A stretch of DNA of 64,000 nucleotides, from positions 56,936,203 through 57,000,202 of the forward strand of contig CM060187.1 of NCBI GenBank assembly GCA_030549335.1, given 5' to 3'. Shown here in pieces: positions 12,791 through 25,683 of this stretch. Positions within the stretch are counted from its first letter, which is position 1. Each line of letters opens with the position of its first letter. The position numbers and the translations under genes are program-made. A model generated the notes under the pieces. That model did no database searches. It was not told the DNA's origin and saw nothing but the letters and a program-made list of their open reading frames with translations. The DNA is from Pontederia crassipes (taxonomy: Eukaryota; Streptophyta; Magnoliopsida; Commelinales; Pontederiaceae).

Positions 12791-13132
12791 GGCTCTAATA
12801 CCACAACCATTGCGGAGAAGAAGATGAGGAGTTAGAAGAGAATAATGGAGGAGAAAGAGCCACACAAATATAACGATTAATACATTATTATATAATGAAT
12901 GGGGAGAAAAATTGTGTAACTCCTTCCCCCTCATAATCTCTTCATTCATGAAGGAGGAGAGTAAGTAATTACAACACCATTATGCTTCATTAAACCTATT
13001 ATCATATAATAATATGAATATCAATTATCTACATTGATTTGATTACTATTATACGATCTGATCAATCGATTAACGCATTCGATCGAAACCATCCGATTGA
13101 ATTTAGGAGACAATTTTGCCCATTGTCTAACA
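12791..13132 (-). mobile_element. LTR retrotransposon remnant: one LTR plus primer-binding site
   Basis: On the minus strand, 13132 to 12811 reads TGTTAGACAATGGG...CTTCTCCGCA, a 322-bp unit with TG...CA ends. After an 8-base gap it is followed by TGGTATTAGAGCC (reverse complement of 12791-12803). This differs at one position from TGGTATCAGAGCC, the primer-binding site for initiator tRNA-Met used by many plant LTR elements, especially Ty1/copia. LTR and primer site in the right order and spacing support a 5' LTR on the minus strand. No gag-pol frame and no partner LTR are recognisable towards lower coordinates, so the element is truncated or badly decayed. Confidence 0.6.
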
Positions 13133-15075
13133 TATACAGTCAAGAAGTTCGAAGCCTGTGTGCCCTATAGCTTCGGCGCCAACAACGGGTTAAAAATGTA
13201 GATTAGGTCCTTAGTAGAACCTCCGATGCAAGAGTTTTACCTAAGAAATCCATTTTTTAAGGCCTTATACTGTTTGTTCACTAAAATTTTTCAAATTTTC
13301 AATTAATGAGCGAATTGAACCTCTATAGAGTATAGACCTTACGCTTAAAACTTCAAACTAAAACAGGTTAAAAATTTAACACGTTAGTTTCAGACTAAAT
13401 TATTGTTTATTTTAAATGAGAGAGAAATATAAGGAAACTAAGGATGTATTTTTTGTTTCGTCCTTCCAGTAAAAGTTTCACTTAACCCATCCATCAATTT
13501 TTTTCCTATATTATTTGTCTAATTGCATGTGTATTATTCATTATCATTTGGAAAGAAAAATAGAAAATATTCGAAAAGAAAAGGACGCCATATCTATTTG
13601 CCTGTTACTTTAAACGCCTGACTATTTTTTTAATAATAAATAAAAGGTAAAAGTGTAATTGGATCAATAAAAGAAACCAAGGATCGGTTTGAGCTAGGTG
13701 ATAAAATATAACTGATAAGTTTAAATATTGATAAATGATATATTGGCTGATGTCTTTAAAAAAATAAGTAATTATGTGTTTGAATAAAATTACTAAAGTA
13801 AATAATAACACAACTAACTGATTTATCTTTTTTTTATAAAAAGATAGGTGCTCCTCCTGCTATTTATTTATTTATTGACTAAGCGATATTATAAAGTAAT
13901 CAAATTCTTAGATATTTTCAACGTGATTTATAAGTTGCTTATAAATTTAGTATGATTTTAAGAACTGGACCAGTCGGTCCCACCGGTTAGCATAGAAACT
14001 CGGAGTTATAAAAAAACTGAAAGAACCATAAAAATCGGGTTATTCGACTAGGTTTTTATTTTTTTGGATAAAAAAGAAGTAAATAAGAGTAAATTAAAAG
14101 CATTAAACCTTGATTTGAAAATTCTTAATATAGAAAGGAAAAATGGATGTGTAGAGCATTTGATCTAGAATGGGTGTAGGACACTCATCTTATTAGATTA
14201 ATAAAATAAATATATATTAAGTTAAAGTATGTGTTAAATAATAAATACAATTAAGATCAAGATCATCGAATTATCTAATGATCATGATCAAGCTATTTTA
14301 ACAAATAAGATAATTTAACGGTTGTAATTTATTTAACCTTAGATGATACTTTTTTATTATAAAATTATCATAATAAATATATATTTCTTTATCTAAGAAG
14401 TATATGATTAAACTAATTATAAATTATAATTAATAAATTAATTAAATAATGAGTAATAAGCGCTCTATATTAAGATGTAGAGCAATGTGCTCTACATACT
14501 CATTAATTGGTAAAAGAGAAAACCTAAATTATAGGATATTTGACAATTAGTAGAAGAAAAAAAAGGAATCATAATAATTATTGATAGAAGAAAAAATAAG
14601 TAAAATTGAATAATAGGAAAGTTAACTCATTGGAATGATGATGATGATTTTGAGTAGGCACATTATTTTTTAAACTAAAATAGATACTTTTTAAAATTAA
14701 AATTAGTCAACTCTAAATTAAAATAAAAATAAGAAATCAAGGTAAAAAATTATTTTGAAGTAGATGAATTTTATTTTGGAAAAGGAAAAAAATGTTGAAT
14801 GAGAAATAAAAATAACTTTAGGAAATAATCATGGGAGGAGAATTAAAAATGCATTAATGAAAAAAATGATGGTACGCTAACAAGGCAGATATATTATTTC
14901 ACAATAGGTTGAGGTACGTCACAATAGGTATTACGAACATTTTGATCCATTTATTATTCTGTGGTTTACAAGGCAGATATACTATGTCAACTATCCATAG
15001 AAGAAGAGGGACAAAGCTCAATTGTGGATTGTAATTAAAACGAAGGTGAGAAGTAGAATATAAGTTGATGGTGCA
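13133..15075. other. AT-rich intergenic region, no supported gene
   Basis: Strongly AT-rich sequence with homopolymer runs and no convincing coding frame. Short similar words around GTAGAGCA recur near 14150 and 14460-14500, which may mark an old inverted-repeat element, but I could not define its ends. Confidence 0.4.
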
Positions 15076-17747
15076 TTGCAAGCTGCATACCAGGATGACT
15101 CGAATACTTCAGTGATGACAATTATAGAAACCGAGTTAATTGAAGACCTACGAGATTCAGAACAGTTATTTGAAAATTTTGATAATGCCGAGGAACAAAA
15201 TGATGATGATAGCGTAGAGGAAGATGAATTTGAAACTACCTCGTCTTCAGAGGGCGATGATGATGAATATCAACAATGTTGTAATTCGAATGATGATGAG
15301 TGATGTTATTACTATCCACTATTATCGATTGTAATATGAATCATGTCATTACTATCCGATGTCATAATTTAGTTATCTTTTATTCAAATGCTTGTATAAG
15401 AGTTTTATTTAATATTTAAACGTAATTCAGGATGCATGCTAACGATCATTCAGACCGACGAATGCCTGACAAGGATGATGCATTTTCATATTCTATTCCT
15501 TCTCGTGAGTGTTTAAAATAGTGATGACATTTTTTACAAATTAAAGAAAAGGTGAATTAATTTGTTTATTTTTTAAAAGTGCCTTCGGATATTAGGAATT
15601 GGTTCTCGAGTTATATTTACAATTCAATTCCTGAATATGCGACACAAGATGTAGCCGAACGTCAGGTTATTATGATGCAACTATAATAATTGTTGTATGA
15701 AATGTAAAATTATTGTGCATTAAATTTTGTTTCATGTAGATATTTTGTTTTGGGAAAGGAAAAAAACAAGGGAAATGATAAGGTTGTTCCTAGAGATACA
15801 CAGGATGCCTATACTACCCACGGACATTCGCATAGTTGAACAACACTCCATACCGCCGATTCCTTTCTCCTCCGGCAATTCACCAGAGCCTGTTCAAGCT
15901 CCTGATATTGCAGACGTGGAGACACAATTATCAGAAGAACCTTCAGATGCATGCTCGTCAAATCATGGGTATAAAGCATACATACAACTAGATGATAATT
16001 TATGGTAAGTGTTATTTTATGTTTTTCACATCGTTCTTATTTTTTGTTTTTTCACAACTTAATTTATAATTTTATGTTCTTAAAGGTTTGTACCGTCGAA
16101 ACCTGCAACTGGCATTGTTACCAATGTATTACGCCATAGGTATACTAAAGCATAGCTTACATGGAGGGAAGATTCATATGCCACAAGACATATGTTATTT
16201 AGAGAATTTCAGGTATCCTCGAAGGCCAATCTGATTAATTTCAATTTATCATCATATAAATTGGATTATTTTTTGTGGGATCCTGGGCACACAGAACGAA
16301 TGTGGAAGACTTTTAATTCTCAATGCTCGAAAAGATTATCCTCGATGCTTTCGGAAGCACGAGCTACAGGAGAACGACCCAATTGGATCCCTAAAGCTGT
16401 TTGTGCCGAATTGCAAAGGAAGTGGTCTACCGAGGAGTATAGGTCTAAATGCGAAAAAGCAAAGACAAATCAGCCACGCAGGTGGTTGTATATCCACGAG
16501 CACGATTGAGAAAAGAATGGTAAAAATTATTACATTGAAGTATAAGAATACTTTATATTAACTTTTTAATTGTAGGAGAATGAGACGGGTAGAGCACCTA
16601 CTCAGAATGAGATATTTCTCAGAACCCATTAGAAAACATAAAGAATGGGTTTTATCATTTACTCGTGAGACATGGTAAGAAAATAGTTCATAACATAAGA
16701 TATTAAATGCATCATGCAAAAATAGTTGATATATATATTTTTTTTAATTTTCAAGAGGGTTACAAAACAAGAGAAGTTGAACATATTACGCAAGCCACGC
16801 AGAAGGGGACGACACCGTTGACCCCTCGACAACTTTGGACAAATCACATTAGTGTCAAGAAGGGTCGCATTATGGTCTCGGATCATCCGGTAGTAGTGCA
16901 GATATTGGATATGGTCGTAAATCATTATCCGTTCCCTGAGTCAAGATATTTGCAACGAATGTTTGACAATACGTGGGAACAACGTTCATCCGAAGTCCGA
17001 CCAGATCAGATAGGAGATTAGACAAGAGCTCAGACAAAAGGTCACTCAGGAGCTCAGAAAGGAGTTTGAACAACGCGAGCGATGCATGGCCAGAGCTCAA
17101 AAGAAAGGGATGAAAAAATGATTCGTGGCGAGTTCGACAACGATGAGTGAAATAAATTTGTAACTATGTTGTAATGAATTTGATTTAATTTAATTTGCAA
17201 TGAATTTCATTTAATTTAATTTGCATTTAAAATGATGCGTAATGAATATATTATTTGAAATGATATTTTTGGGTACTTTTTTAATTATTCTGACGTTCAG
17301 ATCGTTAAAATTGTCAAATACGACGGTCTAAGTCATCAATAATTATCGATGGTTCGAGCCGTCGAAAGTTTTAGACGGCTTAAATCGTTGATAGGCGCCA
17401 ACAGCTCAAACCGTCGATATTTATAGATGGCTCACACCTTCGATATTTAACCGTCAATACATATCGACGGTTTGAACCGTCAATACTTATCGATGGCTCA
17501 AATCATCTTACGTCTCGACGGCCAGAGCCGCCGGTGCATTTCGACGGCTAGCACCATCGATTATTCGACGGCTCTGACCGCTACACTGACTGTCGAAGGT
17601 TTTGACGGTCCTCATGTAACCATTGAAAATAATTTACGACGCTCAATTTTCGTGCAGATGTCATGCGTCGAAAATATCCCTTTTCGACTATTTTTGTCTG
17701 TTTACAGACGACCGTGATCGTCTATAAATAAGGATTTTCTTGTAGTG
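15076..17747 (+). mobile_element. CACTA (En/Spm) transposon, 3' portion with terminal and subterminal repeats
   Basis: The right end reads AGGATTTTCTTGTAGTG and stops at 17747; its reverse complement begins CACTACAAGAAAATCC, the standard plant CACTA terminus. Just inside it, 17290-17700 is packed with short direct and inverted copies of CGACGGTTTGAACCGTCGA-like words, the expected subterminal transposase-binding repeats. The transposase remnant (15433-17123) lies further in. I could not find a matching left terminus, so the start given here is only the first coding-like sequence. The three bases after the end are CGT; without the left end the 3-bp duplication cannot be checked. Confidence 0.8.
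15433..17123 (+). pseudogene. Plant CACTA transposase remnant (Ptta/En/Spm, Transposase_24-like)
   Basis: Discontinuous frames on the plus strand. The clearest is 16192-16509, containing WKTFNSQCSKRLSSMLSEAR, then ERPNWIPKAVCAELQRKWST and EEYRSKCEKAKTNQPR. This follows the pattern of the plant Ptta/En/Spm transposase-associated domain, in which a Trp-Ile-Pro motif precedes a conserved Trp and then a Lys/Asn-rich SEKAKKNR-like block. A later frame (16707-17021) continues the same domain with EHITQATQKGTTPLTPRQLW. An upstream acidic frame (15076-15303) may be an N-terminal exon or unrelated. Stops and frame breaks, including a TAG in the stretch before 16192, show that it is not intact. Confidence 0.65.
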
Positions 17748-18852
17748 CGTGCACATCCCTAAGGGGACATTTGTTTCAAAGATAAATGATAGAATATGAT
17801 TATATTATGATAACACAAGGAAACACAAGCTGGAATTGAACTATTTTGATCAAACGTAATCATATCATTTCAAAATTTGTAAAACCACTCACTTTACTTG
17901 CAAAAGAAGGATATCAACAATTTTTAAAAACATCATAATATTTGTATTCCCGTTTTTTTTTTACTTTGTAATCATACTTTATTTTAACCATATATTATTA
18001 TATTAATATTTTTATTTTTCTTATAATAATGAATATGAATTATTGATAATAAAATATTATACTTTGATATTTTATTTTCATAAAACTAAACATGAAATAG
18101 AATAAGAATATACATTTTATCGGATATATAATATTACGTTGCGTTATTCCATTTGAACTTATCTTCTAAATCAACATCCCCTAATTGTTCAAGTATCAGT
18201 TCTAAATTTATCACAAACTGATTTATGGAGGTCAACAAGTAGAATCCATCATTCTATGGATGTCGTAGTTACGAAATTGCAGTGTACATAGACTATGATT
18301 ATATTTTTCAGCCAATGCCTTCAATCTCTAATCAATACTCATACGATGCTAACTTCATGCATAAGTAATGTCATTGAGAAGATGGCAAGCAGAATTAGTT
18401 GTGGTCACATGAATCTCGTCATTGATCGAAGTCACGTAAATAGACTAGCAGACAACAGAAAATGTGTGCAATGTGCTACACAAGAATATTTAAGGCATCA
18501 CCATCACAATAACAAGTTTATAAGAACTCACCGGAGAGAAGAAAGAGAACTTGCTGTGTTTTTCTTTTTCCTAATGTTAATCAAGAGAAAGAGGAAAGAA
18601 CGGTGAGGCACATACGTGAAGGATAAGGGCTGGACTTAAGTGAGATGAATGATATGAATATTGCCATAGATTACGGCTTAGGTTTGAGTTGTATATTCCT
18701 TTTTTTTTCTTAGTATTGCCATAGATTACGGCTTAGGTTTGAGTTGTATATTCCTTTTTTTTCTTAGTATTGATTAACTGATTCTACTAATATTCTTAGG
18801 GGAAAAAATGAAAAATAGTAATCTAAAGCAATTAATTGGATTATTTTCTTAA
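17748..18852. other. AT-rich spacer between two transposons
   Basis: No supported gene. It contains an obvious 55-bp tandem duplication (18659-18768, listed separately). A short open frame at 18295-18606 has no recognisable domain and ends in a Lys/Arg-rich low-complexity tail. Confidence 0.45.
18659..18768 (+). repeat. Tandem duplication, 55-bp unit
   Basis: The segment starting TATTGCCATAGATTACGG occurs at 18659 and again at 18714, each copy ending in a T-run plus CTTAG. The copies look identical except for the length of the T-run. Confidence 0.9.
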
Positions 18853-21393
18853 GGGTATAATGGGTGTCCCCCCAACTGAAATGGGGGGACACTCCACCCA
18901 TTAAACCGCGCCCGTCCGAAGCGCATCGGACGGGCGCCGATGAAAAAACGTAAAAAAATTGTTTTTATCGTAAACCGGCGGTCTACAGTGCGGTTCATCA
19001 CGAAAAAAACCGGCCGGGCTGATCCACTCGTACAAAAGGCGCTCAGTGAAAAAAAAATACCGTCTTTTAATCTCTCTTTCTCTCACCTCACCACGCCTCT
19101 TTCACATCTCTCTCGTATGCGGCGACCTCTTTCACCTCTCTCTTGCGTATGGCGACCGGCGGTCTGACCGAGCTTTTTCCCCCTTGTGCGGCGAACTCGG
19201 CCCGCCGCCAACGAGATTTGCGCCGAGGCGACTGCGTCCGACCAGATCTGCTCGCCGTCGACTAGTTCTGCGACCTCGTTCGACCAGATCTACCCGCTGC
19301 CGAGATCCGGGCCGAGGCGACCGCCTGCGACCTTGGAAGTGCTTTATCCCTCTTCCTTTTCATTCTCCCAGATGTTTTTTTTGTCTTCCTTTTCATTTTC
19401 TCACTTTCTCCTTCGCTCCTACCAGATATCTTCGCTGCCCGCCCGCCCGCTCGTTCTGACGCTCCCGCAGATCGTCGCCTGCCCGATTTGCGCCTCGGTG
19501 AACACGTCTGATCTCGTCCATCCAAATCTGCCAACTGCCAACGAGGCTGACCTCTTCAGCGCTCCTCCTCCCCGCCACCAACCCCCTATCTCTCTTCTTC
19601 TATCATCTCCATTTCGCTCTCTCCGCTCCTCTCCTCTCGCGACGGCGCCCCGCCGCACGCTGCCGCACGACCTCTGCGACGGCCAGATCTACGCATCAGG
19701 GCAACCATCGCCGATCGGATCTGCGCGTCGCCGACCTCGCGTAGCGCCGACCCCCTTCGCCAACCTTGCTCGCATGCCACCACCATGACGCCCATCCTCA
19801 CACTGTAATTAGTCATTGTGTAATTAATTATAATTTGCTTATTGTGTAATTTGTTGTATTGCTTAAGACTATGAATGTAAACTGGCTAGAACTATCAGTT
19901 TCGTTTTAGCAGTTTATGTTCTCTAATATTATGAAGCAGGCGATTAACATTGTGCAACACATCTCACACAAATTACAGTAGATTTTTACGCCCCTTTGCA
20001 TTGAAAATGAATGTGCTATGTAATTCATTAGCGATATGTGATAGACAAGATACACAACTTGAAGTCGAGATTGAATTCGGAAGTCCGCACAAAGAAAGAA
20101 TGAACAATTACATATTCCAAATTCTCAATTACACAATGAACAAGTAATTCGAGGGGAAAAAAACAAAGTTAATCTATCCACAAGAATGTGAATGCAGTGA
20201 GTGCACGGAGTAGGCGGGCGTGGCGACACCAAGAGCATGGTGGCGCGTGAGGGGGTTGGCAGCAAAGCTCAGTGGTGGGTGCAGCGAAACCAGGAGCATG
20301 ACGGGGGTTGGCAGCGGAGCTCAGCAGTGGCCACAGCGAAACCAGGAGTGTCGACAGTTGAGCTCGAAGGCGGCGCTCGGTGCCTGGAAGGCGGGCGTGG
20401 TGACACTAGAAGCATGGTGGGGGTCGCGGCGTGAGGGGTCATGATTAAGATATTTACACATGTATTAAACATGACTTAACAAGCAATTACAAAAATAACA
20501 TCGACTAACTAATTACAAGTTCTAACAATAATTGGATTGCCCATTACAGTGTGATTAACACTACTTATAGAGTGATTAACACTACTTATAGAGTGATTAA
20601 TAATGCTTATAGAGTGATTACATAGTTATTAATCCAGAGATTAACACGTGTTCATTACATTAATTGCATCTCGACGGTGCCGTGGGGCGGGCGGGCGGCG
20701 ACGGCAGTCAGCGGGGTGGCAGGGCAGGCGATGCGGCCATGGGGTGGGCGAACATGGCGGTGACAGGACGGGCGAACTCGACAGGCAATCGCAGGGCCGG
20801 TGAAATAGGTGTTGACCTTGCAGGCGAAGTAGGTCAGCGGAGCTAGGTCGTGGAGCTCGGCGTGAGGAAGGACGACGGTGGGGAGATCTCGGAGATCCGT
20901 TGTTGTCCGTGTAGGGGTCGGCGGTGGGTCGGGCAGATCAGCGTGCTCGAGCATCGTGGCATCCTGGAGACAACGAGATCGGGTCGGACCAAGGGAGAAA
21001 GGGAGAAAATGAAAAGAAAGAGGAGACATTCGACCTCGCTGGAGAGCAGTACTGCGACAGATGGGCTCGGAGATCCACTGTTGTTCGCGCGGGAGTCGGC
21101 GGTGGGCAGATCTGTCGTGACGGGCGTTGGACGAGGTCACCGCATGGAGAGGAGGAGTACTTCGAGCTCAGATGCCGTCGCGCGGGAGGTCTGCGGCTGG
21201 TTATATACCTATTTGAATCGGCCCACTCATCGAACCGTTCGGTCCACTCGTCGAACCACGCCGTCAACCGCTCTTCACTCACAAAACTCGCTTAGATTTG
21301 CGCCAACCGTCAGATGCCATCCGACGGCCGACGCATCATGGGGGACAGTCCCCCACACATGTTGGGAGGACACCCATATTTCCATTTTCTTGA
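18843..21393. mobile_element. Long-inverted-repeat (Mutator-like) non-autonomous transposon, copy 1
   Basis: The left end reads GGGTATAATGGGTGTCCCCC and the right end, reverse complemented, reads GGAAATATGGGTGTCCTCCC. The flanks ATTTTCTTAA (18843-18852) and ATTTTCTTGA (21384-21393) form a 10-bp duplication with one mismatch, in the 9-11 bp range of Mutator-like elements. GC-rich arms of several hundred bases (to about 19790 and from about 20650) run in inverted orientation around an AT-rich core. The arms share words such as GACCTCGTTCGAC and CAGATCTG with the second copy at 49439-51654. Long open frames in the arms (19186-19788; 20850-21614) reflect GC bias and match no known protein. No transposase is seen. 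Confidence 0.75.
20549..20620 (+). repeat. Three-copy 21-bp tandem repeat in the core of the Mutator-like element
   Basis: The unit GAGTGATTAACACTACTTATA is repeated at 20549, 20570 and 20591 (the third copy has TAATGC instead of CACTAC), followed by a partial fourth unit to 20620. Confidence 0.85.
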
Positions 21394-22763
21394 ACCTCTC
21401 CTCAATTATAACGATTTTTCACGACCAACCTTTAATTATGAAATTAGCATATAATATTTTTAAATTTTACCGTGATTTTCATTTCAGATCTTTTGTCTCG
21501 TTCTGCTTTTTTTTATTTTTTTTATTTTTTTCTATTTATGAAAAGATTAAAATACTCTTCCATGAATTATTATCTCTTTTGATGTTTAAAATAAAATTAA
21601 ATGAAATATTTTGACAAGTAAAAAATATCAAAAATATTTTTTAATATTTTATTTTTGTATATTATTTAATATTTTTGTATTTTTAAATATTAAAATAGAT
21701 AATAGTTTGTGGAAGTATATTTTAATTTTTTATAAATAGAAAAAATAACAATAACAGAAAAGCAAAATCAAACTTTAGATGAGAAAGTATGGCTATACTT
21801 CATGGGAGATTTAAGAAAATAACCTTAAAAATAATTTACCAAAGAAAAATAATAAGTAATTACGTTACACAGTAAAAAAAAGTTATAAATTCCAACAAAG
21901 TAATATGTCCTAATTGACACATAATCATAATCATCCCAAATATATTTGTAGTTATGTTTGTGAATGCAAATATATTCTTGACATATGAATTCATTGTAAA
22001 TAGTTATATCCTGAACTCTTGAACATTATTCGCTAAATCTATAACTGTCGACTTACAAGTTATTTTAAAAAATGTGTTGACAAGTAAATAAAATACTTGG
22101 AAAAGATAAGTATGTTTTGTCAACTTATTAAGTAAAAAAAATGAGCAGAAATGATAAGCTCTCCCATAAGTACAACTTTTGACAATACTTACTATATTAA
22201 TTTTTAATGGCAAATATATAAATATATGTTATATGATATTATGATAAGCAATTATTTATTAACATATCGTAAAACCTAATTCTAGTCAATAAATTTTAAA
22301 TATGTCATTGTGATTCATAATTCGAACTTTCACATAAAAATGGCAACATCTATATATAGATAATTTATACATGAATATTTTAATTGTTAATTAATTTGTA
22401 TATGAATATTTTACACCGGGCAATAAATGGTAGGTTCGCCCAAACATTAACCTTATCAGATGGAAATCTCCTTTAATTGTGGGACTACGATTTCTCTATT
22501 ATTAATTGATGAAAAAACACTTGACCTGTTTGGTTCCATAAATCCAAACGAATCAATTTGCTCTTAGTCCTCCTCTCCTACTACTACGCCGTGTCCTCCT
22601 TCCTAACCTTCCCCCCCTCTATTCCTCTCCACCAACCCCCCTCTTCTTCCTCCATTCCTCGTGTAAACCTACCACAGCTTATAAGCTCTCGCCACCTTCC
22701 TCTCATTAGCGTTAGCTTTTGCTCCTCCCAACGCTGCCTTCACGGGAGACGAGTCCCTCCAAG
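21394..22763. other. Intergenic region and 5' flank of the anion transporter gene
   Basis: AT-rich sequence with no supported gene up to about 22550. After that a C/T-rich stretch (22560-22763) is typical of plant 5' UTRs and leads into the transporter start codon. Frames open through it (for example from 22558) use non-family sequence and were not taken as coding. Confidence 0.5.
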
Positions 22764-25683
22764 ATGGAAACAGCGGCGCCTCCGTCGAGCTCTATATGTT
22801 GTCACAAGAAGCATTCCTGTGCGTCCCCTTCCATCTCGAGTTCGATCAGGATCTCGAACGCCTGCGGCAGATCTACGCTGAGGATCGCCGCCCTTGGACA
22901 TGGACCGGCTACTTGGGATCGCAAAGGCGACAGCTTGTCGTTAAACGGCGCCGTCAGAGGCGCAGGTAGGAGCGTTGAGAAGCAGGAGGAGGTGAGGTGG
23001 TGGTGGCTGGTGGGAGATGGAAGGGGCAGCAGGAGGAGGAAGGCCGCCGGCGGCGGCGGCGGAGCGGTCATGTGCAGCAGCGGACTGGCGCGGGAGGAGG
23101 AGAGGGCGATGGCCATCGTCCCCGAGAGGGCGAAGGTGGTGGCACTGGTGGCTCTGGCCATGTGCCTCTGCAACGCGGATCGGGTGGTGATGTCTGTGGC
23201 CGTCGTGCCCCTCGCCGCCAAGTACGGCTGGTCTTCCGCCTTCTTGGGCATTGTCCAGGTTAAACATCTCTCTCTCTCTCTCAGCATAGTAATTCATTTG
23301 GTGATCTGCCTATGATGCTTGTCAATTGAAAAAATTATTCTTTTTAGACACGGTGTTCACTGTTCATACTATCAGTATGTTACTGTAACATCCTTATAAT
23401 TTGCAATCCACAGATTATGGTCTTCCTTTTTGTTTGAAATCAGAACTGATCGAACTGATACGATGCCAATACGAGTGTTGCTTGTATCCATCGCTATCTC
23501 TGTCAAGTGTCAACACTTTTCACTTTGACGGTGCTCTTGCCCAAGCCATTCCCACATCAGATCAGACATCGACAGGCTCACCAAGAAATACATAAAGAGC
23601 ATTGCTACCTCCTCCTATTAATCAGCCTAATAATCCTCTTAAAAGGTCATAATGGCATAAACTGTAATTTTGTCAACTTTTGGGGGTAAAATAATTTTGT
23701 CAACATCAAGACAAGCCCTCAGTTTTCCTTTTTCTCTGCGAAAAAGAAAAAAATGCGTATCATAAGTTTCATAAACATGTGGACGTGATCTACCTGAAAT
23801 CCGGCAAAAACAAATTTTAAGATACTGACAGAGTCCAAATAATGAATCTGCAGTCATCGTTTCTATGGGGATACATCATCTCATCTGTAGCCGGAGGAGC
23901 CCTTGCGGACAGGTACGGCGGGAAGCGAGTCCTGGCTTGCGGTGTGGCCGTGTGGTCTCTGGCTACCTTCCTCACACCGTGGGCCGCCAACCACTCAACC
24001 GCAATGCTGCTCGCCGTCCGCGCCCTCTTTGGCCTGGCGGAAGGCGTCGCCTTCCCTTCCATGAGCACACTTCTGTTCAGGTAATCGACGCTGCTCTCCA
24101 TATTCAAATTCTTTGTTCGGCAATTGCACGTCCTTCTTATTCACGAAGCTTGTCGAACTTAACATGTACACATCTCCGTAATGCATGGCGCAGGTGGTTC
24201 CCGAACCATGAACGAGCCAGTGCCGTGGGCATCTCCATGGCTGGCTTCCATATGGGGAATGTGTTGAGTTTTCTTGCATCGCCAATCATACTGTCGAACT
24301 TCGGGATCAACGGCTCGTTTGCTTTGTTCGCGGCCATTGGTTTCCTCTGGCTTTCGGCATGGGTTCCCGGGACGACAAACGATCCTCGCGACAGCCGATT
24401 CATCAGTCAGGCTGAGCTGAAGCTGATTCGAGCTGGGAAGACAGACACAAAGATGGAGGGAAGCAAACTCCCGCCTCTGCGCCACTTGCTATCCAAGATG
24501 CCTGCATGGGCTGTTATCCTTGCCAATTTTGCCAACAACTGGGTAAGAGATCATTTGATCTGCAGTAGTTCCAAATACATTTACATCTGAATTCTTCTCT
24601 GAATAAGGCTGCCTACACTTTGCAGGGATACTTTGTACTTCTGTCATGGATGCCCATATATTTCAAGACTGTAAGTATCAGAAGAATTCTTGCCTATTTG
24701 CATTATGCATAGACTACATCAGTTTGTATATCTTTTTAATTCACACTCTTCTGTAGGTATATAATGTGAATCTGAAGCAAGCAGCCTGGTTCAGTGCCGG
24801 TCCTTGGGGAATAATGGCTTTGTCAGGTTACATTGCAGGAGCTTCTTCAGACTTGATGATCAAGTCAGGTCACTCTGTGGTGCATACCCGAAAAATCATG
24901 CAGGTAAACAAATTATTTGTTTAATGGCTAAAACACAACTCAATTATAAGTTTTAGTACTTCAGCATGCAAGCATTTTGCTTGCCATAATATATATTTTT
25001 TTGGTGAATGCCTTAATTTATATTGAAAGCAGCTAAAGTACTAATCTGTTAATTTACTGTACTGCAGTCTATTGGCTTCATTGGGCCGGGACTGGCGCTG
25101 CTATCTTTGAGATTTGCTCGGACACCAACAGCTGCTGCAATCCTTCTAACTACAGCCCTGAGCTTGAGTTCTTTTAGTCAAGCTGGATATTTTATTAATA
25201 TTCAGGTAATCTTGAATTGAATTAAGCTTATCATGACACTTCATCTCTGCAAAATAATGTATTTCGACTTCTTATTCAGAAACTCAAACAAACTTGAAAC
25301 TAATTCAGTTGACAACTTTGGTTTCTTTAATACGAATATTGAAAATTACAGTGGAATCTGATATGTCCATCCAAACTCTTTTGTTTTTCAGGACATTGCT
25401 CCCAAATATGCAGGTTTTTTGCATGGTGAGTTGATGGCTTTCCACCCCTGATCGTTATTTGGTTGAACCAATCATTTCATGTAATTTACGTTCTCCTCTT
25501 TGTTCAACAGGGATAACGAATTCAGTCGGCACATTAGCAGCTATAATCAGCACCATCGGAGCTGGTTACTTTGTGCAGTGGCTAGGGTCATTCCAAGCTT
25601 TTCTCACAGTCACAGCAGCTCTCTACTTCATTGTCTCCATTTTCTACAATTCTTTCGCCACTGCGGAACAAGTTTTCTTCTGA
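22764..25683 (+). CDS. PHT4;5: Plastid-targeted anion (phosphate) transporter, PHT4;5/ANTR type
   Basis: Eight exons: 22764-23258, 23854-24080, 24194-24542, 24626-24670, 24757-24903, 25068-25205, 25392-25425 and 25511-25683. All introns are GT-AG and the phases close to a 535-residue protein. The N-terminal ~120 residues are Ser/Arg/Gly-rich without membrane segments, as expected for a plastid transit peptide. A Major Facilitator fold follows, starting at PERAKVVALVALAMCLCNAD, with the signature ALADRYGGKRVL between the early helices and further blocks WFPNHERASAVGISMAGFHM, NNWGYFVLLSWMPIYF, DIAPKYAGFLHGITNS and GYFVQWLGSFQAFLTV. These match the PHT4 (SLC17-like) family, closest in my recollection to the PHT4;5 branch. 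Members move inorganic phosphate or organic anions across plastid-type membranes. The ATG at 22764 is the first one in frame. Exon 1 is GC-rich, the others less so. Confidence 0.88.

Noticed and set aside
17290..17700. Frame at 17472-17717 within CGACGG repeats as a small protein gene
   Set aside because: It translates CACTA subterminal repeats and has no family similarity.
19186..19788. 200-codon open frame as a possible gene
   Set aside because: It lies within the arm of a long-inverted-repeat transposon, is compositionally biased (Ser/Pro/Arg) and matches no family.
20549..20620. Spaced repeats as a possible CRISPR-like array
   Set aside because: The 21-bp units are directly tandem without spacers, inside a plant transposon.
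20850..21614. 254-codon open frame as a possible gene
   Set aside because: It crosses the right arm and the end of the same transposon into AT-rich flank, so it cannot be one functional coding unit.
22719..22763. Upstream extension of the anion transporter reading frame
   Set aside because: The frame has no ATG before 22764; the extension would start at a TTG codon.
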